From: Willaertia magna | Taxonomy: Eukaryota; Heterolobosea; Eutetramitea; Acrasida; Naegleriidae | DNA: 33,699 bases | NCBI GenBank assembly: GCA_902984215.1 | Contig: CADWAF010000709.1 | Location: 1-33,699 of the forward strand | Direction of reading: 5' to 3' | Part shown: positions 18,740 through 27,010 of the stretch, piece after piece | Numbering within the stretch: position 1 is the stretch's first letter | Layout: the number at the start of each line of letters is the position of its first letter | Notes under the pieces: generated by a model | Told to the model about the DNA's origin: nothing | Seen by the model: only the letters and a program-made list of their open reading frames with translations | Database searches by the model: none | Made by a program: the position numbers and the translations under genes

Positions 18740-20672
18740 ATGAATTTTTTTGATCCTTCAATTCATTATTTTTTAAAAATGTCTTCAAACAACATTTTCC
18801 CTTCCTTCTTTCTTTTACTTTTTTTTCTTTCATTAATCAATCACTTTTATCCTTCAGGTATACCTGCTGTTGAAGGTTATATTAAAGTAAATCCATCAAA
18901 TTTACAATTTATTGATGAATTAAATAGAACTAAAATATTTCATGGGTAAGTTTTTTTAAAAAAAATTATTTAAAAAAATTTTATTTAAATTTTATTTTAT
19001 AAAAAATCCACCGGTTTAATTAATTGTCAAAAATTATTAATTATTAAAATTAAAAGTGTAAATGCAGTTTACAAAATTGCACCATTCTATCCAAGAACTG
19101 ATTCATTCCATCCAAATACTTCTTTAACAGATATTGATTTAAAGAATTTAAGAAATTGGGGATTTAATATTATACGTTTATATATTGCTTGGGAAGGGAC
19201 TGAACCTCAACGTGGAGTTTATAATACAAATTATTTATTAAATTTACAAAAAATTGTACAAAATTGTCAAAAATATGGTATTCATGTAATTTTAGATGCT
19301 CATCAAGATGTTATGAGTAATAAATTTTGTGGTGAAGGCTTTCCAGGTAAGTTTTTGTAACAATACGGTCAACTAGATTTTACAAAATTTTTTTTTAAAT
19401 ATTTAACAATAATTTTTTAACAATATTTTAATAACATTTAAATAAATAAATATTTTACAAAAGATTGGGCTGTTCATTACGATACAGAAGATTTTCCTTA
19501 TCCATTTTTAAATTACCATTTTAGAAAGAATGAAACTACAGGAGCACCATTAACTGAAGATTGTTTAAAACATGCATTTTTTCAATATTATTTAACTAGA
19601 TCTGCAAGTAATGCTTGGCAAAATTTTTATGATAATTACAATGGTATAAGAGATGCTTTTGCTAATTTTTGGAATTTTGTTGCAAATTATTTTAAAAGTG
19701 AAGAAAATATTTTAGGTTATGAGGTAATGTTATTTTGTAAATTTATTTTTTGTAAATAATTATTGAACTATTGATTGATTGATTAATTGATTGACTGATT
19801 GAAATATTTAGATAATTAATGAACCATGGGCAGGAGATTTTTATAAAGATATTACTTTATTATTAGATCAAACAGGTAAAGCAGATAGAGTTAATTTAAT
19901 GCCATTATATAAACAAGTAAATTCAGCTATTCGTAAAGCAGATAAAAATCATATTATTTTATTTGAACCAACTGTTAGTGATTTATTATCAGCTGGATTT
20001 GAATCATCACCATTGGGATCAGAAGATTTAGATAAACAAGTATTTAGTTATCATGTTTATTGTGGTGATGTAAATAAAACTGGAGATCCACAAAGTAGAA
20101 TTATTTGTAGTATTGGAGATGATATTTCATTTGTTGAAAAGGAAAGAACTGTAAAGAAATTAAAAGTTGGTGGATTTTTAACAGAATTTGGAGCTTTAAG
20201 TAATTTTTCATCTTCTGGTAAAGAATTAAATTGGATTACTGGAATTGCAGATGATTATTTAAGAAGTTGGACTTATTGGCAATTTAAATATTATGAAGAT
20301 ATTACAACAGCTGCTATGCCTCCAACAATTGAAAGTTTTTATGGAGTAGATGGTCAATTACAAACTTTGAAAGTAAAATCTTTAAGTAGAACTTATGCTC
20401 AATCAGTTTGTGGAGATATTATAAGAATGAAATTTGATCCAGAATCTGCTAATTTCCATTTACAATTCAGAGTAAATTCTATATGTCAAAATCAACCAAC
20501 AGTTATTTATCTTAATCAAGATTATTATTATAGCAATGGATTTAATGTTAAGGTAAATCCTTCTAAATCATTAAAAGCAGAACAAAAGGAAAAGAATTAT
20601 TTACAATTTACTATTCAACCAGGCACTGTTAAGGTCGGTGATTCCATTGATATTCTTATTACATCTGAATAA
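18740..20672 (+). CDS. Secreted GH5 endoglycoceramidase-like glycosidase
   Basis: Inferred join(18740..18945, 19057..19346, 19464..19723, 19812..20672), 538 aa, with introns of 111, 117 and 88 nt. The second Met (codon 14, 18779) gives a cleaner signal peptide (NIFPSFFLLLFFLSLINHF) and may be the true start. The mature protein begins like endoglycoceramidases: FIDELNRTKIFHGVNAVYK, then APFYP. It continues with NWGFNIIRLYIAWEGTEP, HVILDAHQDVMSNKFCGEGFPDWA (quoted in two parts: HVILDAHQDV and CGEGFPDWA), the acid/base Glu256 in INEPWAG, YHVYCG, and the nucleophile Glu377 in GGFLTEFGAL. The ~110-residue tail is a beta-sandwich-like C-domain as in the family. These enzymes release whole glycans from glycosphingolipids. 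Secretion suggests a role in digesting food membranes. Specificity is inferred; GH5 fold and catalytic residues are clear. Confidence 0.9.
19771..19801 (+). repeat. TTGA microsatellite inside intron 3 of the glycosidase gene
   Basis: An imperfect array of TTGA/GATT units fills the second half of the 88-nt intron, just before its TTTAG acceptor. It should be length-variable between strains but lies outside the coding sequence. Confidence 0.6.
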
Positions 20673-20680
20673 AACATTTC

Positions 20681-23206
20681 TTACTTTAAAATCTTTGATT
20701 CTTTTTTAAGAAGGAATTGTGTAGGTGTCCTGTTTTGTTGTCTCAACAGAAACGGAGAGGAATTGTCACTTCTAGTAGCAGCTTTTTGTTGAAGAGGAGG
20801 GGGTGGAGGCTCAACCTTTTCACAATTAAGCAACAAATTTTCATACTTTGAGAACACATCCTTAAAGTGACGTTTCATTTCTTCAAATCCTTCAATTATC
20901 TCCAGTTCTCTTTTTGTTTGGATATTAGTAAGCTCTGTTTGTCTTTCTGAGTCCTCCTCAAACTCTTTAAATACCTTATCCTTTTTTTCTTCTTCAATTT
21001 CTTTTAATTTGGTATTTCCTAATAGTACTAATTTTTTCATCTCTAGTTCACTAAGTACCACTTTAAAGAAAGGTGGTTTCGGTTTTTCTATTACCTCACC
21101 ATTATCGTCCTTAATTGAGCTAGGATTCACAGAAACAGCCTCCCCACTTAGGGCACTTTTGGCTTGCAGTATATACATTAATTGTTGTACCCTTCTATTA
21201 TATTGTTGTAGTCTATTTTTATATATTTTAGAGGCTGTGAGGAAATCTTTTTCTCTAAGATTCATATCTTCCCTTATTAACTCTGTTTTTTCAGCAAGAG
21301 TTAGTCTTGACAATTTAAATTTTACAGTTTCTTCTTTTTCTTTTGTCATACTTTCTTCATCCATTATAATTGAGGAAAAAGCAACACTTCTTTTAGTTTC
21401 TTGTCTGATAAGAAACGATCCCAGTAAATTTGATTTAGATCCCAATAGATTTGATTTAGACATCATTTGCGAAGGATTTTTCTTAAGAAGTCTAGTCTTT
21501 TTCTTGGCTTGACCTTCCCTCGCTTCACCATTCAGAGGTATCCCTTTTATCATTTTCGCTTCTACAATTGAGTATTGTAATAACTGTATCATTAAACGAG
21601 CTCTTTTAATATTGTACCATTTCTTTAAAAACTTTTGGACTTTTGTTACTTTGCTCCAAAACAAATGTACTTGTCTAACAATTTGGAAAGACATATTTGT
21701 TTCTCTAAGGAACGATCTTATTATCATTGTTGCTTCTTTCTTCTTTTTAACACCAATCCATAAACGATAGAATATCCAATGTCTTGAAATGTAAGAAAGG
21801 AGCCAACAATAAATACTTACTTTTTAAAAACATCCCATGCAGCCTTCCATCTTTCACTTCGCTTTTGCCAAACTACAGGCATAAGCTTTGTATATACAAG
21901 CCGTTTAATTCTAGAATTCTTTTCATTTTCTCTTCTTATATATCTGTTAGCGAGTAAATCTTTTGACAGCACTAAAAACCTAGAAATAAAACAGGTCAAA
22001 AATCCCCATTTAGCATATAGCTCAGCTGCTGACGCTTTTTTCTCTAATTCCATTCTTAATTGTTCAGCGATTTCTTTTCTTCTTTGATCCCTTAAAGCCA
22101 AAGTTTCCTTTCTTTCCAAAAAGTATCTTAAAAGCTCAGTTCGCCTTTCTTTAGCTTCAGCTATTTTCTCATCTCTTTTATTGAACTATCGAGCATAAGG
22201 AATAAATTCAAAGTATAATACATACCTCCTCTTGTAATTGTTGTTGTCTTAATTCTTTCAAATTTGGAGGAACTTTTTTGTTTTTATAAACATAAACATA
22301 TTGAGTTTTTTTCTCCAGATAGTTTAACTTATGTTTTTCCTCATAAAGTTGAATTTCTTTCTCTAACTTGTCAAATTCATCTTGATTATTGTAGAGTATC
22401 TTCAATCTTTCATCTACTTGATCCTTAACAGTTACAATCTTTTTAGCCTTTTTTCTTTGGTGAGGTAAAGGTTGTTTCTTCTTTTCATCTAACAATGATA
22501 ATAAGAAATAATAAAGTGTTTTAACCTTACCTAATTCCGTTTTGTCTTCTTCTGTTTTAATAGTACCTAGTATTGTTACAATATCCTCAAAAACATCATT
22601 CTTTTCATTTTCCCCAGATATTGACCCATGCGTGGATGCACTATAAGAATTATGTACATTAACTGAAGCTTCAGGATTAAGGATGACTTCCCAACGATCT
22701 GAAACTCTTTTATTTCTAGAAGCTGTAAATGAAGAAATATCTGTATCTATTTCCTCTTCTGCAATTATAAATCTAGTCAATTCACTTAAAGTCGAACTGA
22801 ATGGTAGAGATTTAGTAGTGAGTGGAGCTGAAGTTACTTTGGGAAACCTAAGATCTACCTTCTCGTAATCTTCGGAAATGAAAATTGCTCTATCTGTTTT
22901 TGGAGTTTCAAGATAAAGAGGTCGATCATTATTTTCACTCAGGGATTTATCACTAATAATAGAGGATTTTCTTAATGTTGTATGAATTTTAGGAAGAATT
23001 TCTGTTTTTGTTTCCTCTTCCTTAGCATCATTCTTCTTATTTCTGGGTGAATTAGGAAGAGAAGAGGTAATTTCTTTTTTCAAAGATGAATCATCACTCA
23101 CCTTTGGAAAGACTCGTTTTTTACTATGGGAGGAAGATGCATTTCTTGTCTCTATTATCTTATTCAATTGTTTATCTGTAGTAGGTGCGCTATAAGGCTG
23201 CCTCAT
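20681..23206 (-). CDS. Large charged coiled-coil protein, unknown function
   Basis: Inferred complement(20681..21782, 21821..22185, 22226..23206), 815 aa, with 38- and 40-nt introns, both GTA-GT donors and in-frame when spliced. Residues 1-240 are Ser/Thr/Lys-rich and disordered. Residues 250-400 are helical and charged (VKDQVDERLKILYNNQDEFD). Residues about 405-525 are strongly basic with regularly placed aromatic residues (WQKRSERWKAAWDVFKKHW, FWSKVTKVQKFLKKWYNIKR), including an incomplete IQ-like VQxxxK motif that could bind calmodulin or centrin. Residues 640-790 are coiled coil, and the tail has a short proline run (VEPPPPPLQQK). Such composition is common in cytoskeletal, basal-body or ciliary proteins, but I recognise no named family. 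Its stop lies 8 nt from the stop of the convergent glycosidase gene. Confidence 0.75.
21422..21463 (-). repeat. In-frame 21-nt tandem duplication
   Basis: Two adjacent, slightly diverged 21-nt units (at roughly this position) encode the duplicated heptapeptide SKSNLLG-SKSNLLG in the coiled-coil protein. It looks like a recent small duplication within a low-constraint linker. Boundaries are approximate. Confidence 0.5.
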
Positions 23207-23408
23207 TCATCAATATTTTTTAAAATAAGTTCAAAACTTGTTAATCAAAAGTGTAGCGTTCCTTTTTGCCGCTTAAATAAAAACTGTATCCGAAAAAAAA
23301 AGGCGTAATAAAAAAAACGTAGATGAGCTATTGACAGTAGATGCAAACGTATATAAAAACGTTAGAAATTTAAAAGGCTTTTAAAAAAAAGGAACGAACA
23401 ACAAAATC

Positions 23409-24489
23409 ATGCCAATCTTACCTGGAGATTCAGTTATCATTAAAATCTTTAAAGGAATTAATCTCATACCTGCCGATTTGAATGGTAAATCCGATCCAGT
23501 AAGTTTATAAAGTCATATTATCTAATTGATTAATTGTGATTTTTGTTAATAAAATCATTTAGTATGTCTTAATAACTAGTGACATTGACTATTTTACTCC
23601 ACATCGCACAAAAACTGTATTAAAAACATTAAATCCTGAATGGAATGAAACTTTTCAATTAATAAATAATAGTAATAGAACAATTGAAAAAACTATTATC
23701 CATTTTCAAGTATTTGATTGGGATAAATTCACTAAGGATGATGGTAAGTAAATTTGAAGAAAGCAAAACACATACTTATATGATTAAATAGATTTGGGTA
23801 ATTTTCATTATAATTTGAATGAATTTAAACCAAATGAAGAGGAAATCTATACAGTCACATTAAATAATGTGAAATCGGGTCAGTTACAATTTTCAATAAC
23901 TGTCAAACGTTCACAAGAACAACAACCAACAAAAAGAAATCAAGTAGAAGAGAAAATAGATAATTCTTTTACCGAAATTTCAATTTTTAATAATTCCGAT
24001 TCAAATAATGCAATCTTTTTTATTCCACCAAACTTCTTGTCTAATTACTCATTAAAAACAAAACAAGAACCATTTTTTTCATCAAAGCATTGTCAATTCC
24101 TTTATGAAAATGAAGATTCAATTAGTATTGAATTGTCTGATCTTACTAATGCCAGTGATTATACAGTAATGGATGCTAAAGAGGCTTTAATGAATTCTAT
24201 ATTAAAAGTACAAGAATCAATAACATTGCAAAGTGAAGGTGAATTTAAAGTTTTTATGAAAGACCAGGAAGAAAATTGTGAAAGGTATGCAAATGGTAAA
24301 TTTGAATGGGTGAAGAAGTTTGCTTGGCAATTCATTATCAGAAATGTAGCAACTAAATGCTTGGGTATTTGTGTGAAACCTAAAGAAATGAAAAGATTAG
24401 TATTAATTATTTATTCAAGAAGAAATGGTGAGAGTGTAAATGAAGAATTGATTGAGGGAATGATGAAGAGAATTGTATTTGTAGAGTGA
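23409..24489 (+). CDS. C2-domain protein, Ca2+/phospholipid-binding
   Basis: Inferred join(23409..23498, 23563..23743, 23792..24489), 322 aa, with introns of 64 and 48 nt. The C2 domain occupies the first ~125 residues and spans all three exons. Calcium-loop acids are all present: Asp23 and Asp29 (LIPADLNGKSDPYV), then Asp82, Asp84 and Asp90 (FDWDKFTKDDDLG). The family landmark LKTLNPEWNETFQL lies between them. It should therefore dock on acidic membranes in a calcium-dependent way. The remaining ~195 residues have no domain I recognise and are rich in Glu, Asn and Ser. No transmembrane helix or lipase, kinase or synaptotagmin-like second C2 is visible. The start is the first ATG, directly preceding the first C2 strand. 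Confidence 0.85.
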
Positions 24490-24546
24490 AAGTGTCATCA
24501 ATGTACATGATTTTATCAATGTCGTGCAACAACTATTGTAAAGTCG

Positions 24547-24598
24547 ATTGTCAATCAACAACTTGAAGGGTTAGTTGAATTGACGACCGATTGACAAT
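24547..24598. repeat. 10-nt perfect inverted repeat with 32-nt loop
   Basis: ATTGTCAATC (24547-24556) and GATTGACAAT (24589-24598) are exact reverse complements. Inside the loop, TCAATCAACAACT and AGTTGAATTGA can also pair imperfectly. The element lies between the C2 gene stop and the CAP-domain gene start (24667), so it could be a 3' end hairpin or a promoter element. Confidence 0.5.
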
Positions 24599-24666
24599 AG
24601 AGAAAATGAAATAAAAGAGAGGAAATCCAAATAAAATTTTAATCAATAAAAAAACTTAATCAACAA

Positions 24667-25164
24667 ATGGCAGCAAAACTTGAACTTAACCAAACTAACC
24701 ACAGATGGGCAGTTGAATATCAAAAGGGTAAAGATGATTTAGTTGTTCAAGCAACTGAAAATAAACAATCTGTTGTTGCTTACAAATGTGAAAACAGCAC
24801 TTTAGTTGTTAAAGGAAAGGTTACTTCCATCACTGTTGATTCATGCTCAAACTTTAACATTATTTTCCAAAGTGTTATTTCAAGTGTTGAAATTATTAAC
24901 TCAAAGAAATTACAAATTCAAGCAGAACAACAAGTACCAACTATTACTATTAACAAGACTAATAATGTTAAGATTTACTTAAACAATGAATCATTAAATG
25001 CTGAAATTGTTTCTTCATTAAGTAATGAAATGAATGTTTATGTTCCAACTGAATCAGGAGATGACTCTGTTGAAATTAACATTCCAGACACTCTTACTTC
25101 TCAAATTAATACCAAGACAAGAAAATTAGAAACTACCGTTGGTACTAAAGCAGTTGGTGTTTAA
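24667..25164 (+). CDS. Cyclase-associated protein, C-terminal (CARP) domain only
   Basis: Single exon, 165 aa. The whole protein corresponds to the C-terminal beta-helix of adenylyl cyclase-associated protein: NHRWAVEYQKGKDDLVVQA, then tandem strand turns (VAYKCENSTLVVKGKVTSIT, VDSCSNFNIIFQSVISSVEI, TINKTNNVKIYLN) and the closing NEMNVYVPTESGDDSVEINI. That domain binds ADP-actin and promotes nucleotide exchange. The N-terminal helical-folded domain, proline-rich segment and WH2 of animal and fungal CAP are absent, an arrangement known from apicomplexan C-CAP. The ATG at 24667 directly precedes the domain, so nothing is missing upstream on this reading. The absence of introns and of low-complexity runs suggests strong expression. 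Confidence 0.88.
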   Translation: MAAKLELNQTNHRWAVEYQKGKDDLVVQATENKQSVVAYKCENSTLVVKGKVTSITVDSCSNFNIIFQSVISSVEIINSKKLQIQAEQQVPTITINKTNNVKIYLNNESLNAEIVSSLSNEMNVYVPTESGDDSVEINIPDTLTSQINTKTRKLETTVGTKAVGV

Positions 25165-25571
25165 ATTGTATAACAAGCTGTCCAATAAACAAAATTATTG
25201 TTCAATTATTTAATTTCTTTTTAACAAGCCTTCTTAAATCTATTAAATTAAATATTGTAAACTTGTGAATTGATCAATCAAATAGTTTGTTAAGCAGTCG
25301 TTGTTATAATAATTATTTTTTGAGATTGCCGCCATAAAACCGCCAAATTTTCAGTTACAACTTTTTTTTTATTATTTTGTACATTATATTTTTCTTTCTT
25401 TTCTTTAGAAACAGTCATTCACCATTCCTAATGCCTGAAATGTCCTTGTTTAACGTTTAATTACTGATGTTTACACTATACGTTATAATAGATAATAACT
25501 ATTTGTTATTATCATCATCTGGTTACTCACAAAAAAGCCTTAAGGCTAAACTTTCCATAAACCGTTTTAAC
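25165..25571. other. Convergent intergenic spacer, no gene seen
   Basis: This 407-nt AT-rich spacer lies between converging genes. It holds an AATAAA-like string shortly after the CAP-domain stop (around 25185) and a perfect 12-nt palindrome AGCCTTAAGGCT (25536-25547) just beyond the stop of the minus-strand gene. It is long for a convergent spacer in this window, where others are 8-66 nt, so an unrecognised noncoding RNA is possible, but I see no direct sign of one. Confidence 0.35.
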
Positions 25572-26087
25572 TTAGGCTAAAGGAATTCTACTTCTTAAAA
25601 CTCTATCCTCTAAGCAAACACAAAATATTGGTATCGTTACTCTTCTAGGTAAATGTAATTCCCTTATATCTTCATCGTTTTCATAAATCATCTCAATCTC
25701 AAGTTCATCTCCCTTAATATCTTTTATAATTCCCATTTTACCATGTAATTTAGGATCTACCATATCTAATATAGCTAAATCTTCATCTACATTAACCAAT
25801 ATTGTATCATTCTTCAATAAATATTTAGGAGTCATTGTATTTAAGATAAATCTTTTAACTACATTTGTTGAAGTTGTATTTACAGTTTTACTCTTTTTTT
25901 TACTTGTTGCAAAGCCTTTCTGTCTCATAGAAGCAAAATGATTCATAAAATCTCCACCGCTGCTGGATGAGGAGTAGGAACTGGAGTATATACTACTGTT
26001 TTCAAAATATTTGTCATTATTCATTGAGTTATCTAAGCTGAAACTGTTTTCGAAATGTAAGTTTGTTGGTACTCTTTTTAAAAACAT
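25572..26087 (-). CDS. Small unknown protein with possible KOW/SH3-like barrel
   Basis: Single exon, 171 aa. Residues 1-75 are Ser/Asn-rich (SSIYSSSYSSSSSGGDF) and then strongly basic (KKKSKTVNTT). The C-terminal half, from about residue 90, alternates short strands: KNDTILVNVDEDLAIL, HGKMGIIKDIKGDELEIEMI and LHLPRRVTIPIFCVCL. This pattern, with a KxGxIxxI turn, resembles KOW or SH3-like barrels of ribosomal and transcription-elongation proteins. The likeness is only in pattern, so function is not assigned. The codon usage and strand pattern support a real gene. A 68-codon ATG frame ends 4 nt upstream (26092-26298) and could be an upstream ORF in its leader. Confidence 0.55.
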   Translation of the reverse strand: MFLKRVPTNLHFENSFSLDNSMNNDKYFENSSIYSSSYSSSSSGGDFMNHFASMRQKGFATSKKKSKTVNTTSTNVVKRFILNTMTPKYLLKNDTILVNVDEDLAILDMVDPKLHGKMGIIKDIKGDELEIEMIYENDEDIRELHLPRRVTIPIFCVCLEDRVLRSRIPLA

Positions 26088-26598
26088 TTGTTCACCAAGG
26101 GTTGTTTGTATGAGAAATTGGAGAGAAATAAAGGGTTGTATAAATGATTGTTAATTGTATAAGTGTTGTGCGTTGTATGCAGTAAACAACTCTGCCTTTT
26201 TTTTTGTTTGCGTCTTTTCTTCTAAACTTGTACTTTTCCATTTTTATTGCGTTTTGGGTGTTATTCGGAAAAGGAACGTTTTCCAGTAAATGCTCCATGA
26301 AAATCTTGAAGATTTGTAAAGGAAAACCTTATTTTGGGATGCATTACTAGAATGTAATGTGATGTTTCTGAAAAGAAGTTTATCTAAAAGGCGGGTTGTT
26401 CAACAACATTATTTAATCCTTTTGAGGACAGAATCAACATTCACAGGCGCCTCAAGTTAAAAATTAAATTAAGGTCCTGTTAAGTGTTAACAGTAAAATT
26501 ACAACAATTCGAAGATTTAATTAAGTCAATTTTTACTCCGTGTTTTGTTTGGCCAAAGATAATTATATCTTTTAAGATCAAAAAAATATTTTAATATC
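26088..26598. promoter_or_regulatory. Divergent intergenic region with inverted repeats
   Basis: This 511-nt spacer lies between divergent genes. On the minus strand it carries a 68-codon ATG frame (26092-26298) that probably lies in the leader of the neighbouring small gene. Two perfect short inverted repeats are present: GTTGTT-C-AACAAC (26395-26407) and CTGTTAA-GTG-TTAACAG (26477-26493), the second about 105 nt before the BAP31-like start. Confidence 0.4.
26477..26493. repeat. 7-nt perfect inverted repeat upstream of BAP31-like gene
   Basis: CTGTTAA-GTG-TTAACAG is a perfect stem with a 3-nt loop in the likely promoter of the gene at 26599. It shares the GTTAAC/TTAACA core with the 18-nt palindrome upstream of the CCCH gene. 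Confidence 0.45.
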
Positions 26599-26994
26599 AT
26601 GTCTTTGTGGTGGCTCGTTTTTCTTGTCTTAGTTGCCGAAGTGATTTTTGTTTTGGTGTATTTATTTGTTCCTCTCCCAGCAGTAGTCAAGAATAAATTA
26701 ATTAGATTAATCGAAAGATATAAAACTGTTCTTCTTGGTATTGCATTAGTTTGTCTTGGTTTGACTGTAATGGAATATATGAATTCCGAAAAGTATGCTC
26801 ATCACTTGGGTGATGGGGAAGTAGGACTCAAATCCCAATTATTGAATCAAACAAAAGAATTCCGTGCCCAAAGAAACTTTTACATGGGTGGTACTACTTT
26901 CGTTCTTTCTTTGGTCATTGTTGGTATTAACTCAATCTTAAAGAAAAATATGGAATTAATAGATAGAATAGAAGTATTAGAAAAAAGGAAATAA
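26599..26994 (+). CDS. BAP31-like ER membrane protein
   Basis: Single exon, 131 aa. It matches the N-terminal transmembrane domain of B-cell receptor-associated protein 31 (yeast Yet family): three helices at about 3-25, 42-60 and 97-114, with the landmark KEFRAQRNFYMGG (86-98) just before the third. Family members sit in the ER membrane and act as cargo escort and quality-control factors. Animal BAP31 has a long cytosolic coiled coil with caspase sites; here only a short helix (NMELIDRIEVLEKRK) remains, as in small members of the family. The end EKRK is not a canonical KKxx ER-retrieval signal. Its stop lies 16 nt from that of the convergent coiled-coil gene. Confidence 0.85.
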   Translation: MSLWWLVFLVLVAEVIFVLVYLFVPLPAVVKNKLIRLIERYKTVLLGIALVCLGLTVMEYMNSEKYAHHLGDGEVGLKSQLLNQTKEFRAQRNFYMGGTTFVLSLVIVGINSILKKNMELIDRIEVLEKRK

Positions 26995-27010
26995 ATGTTG
27001 ATTGAAGTGC

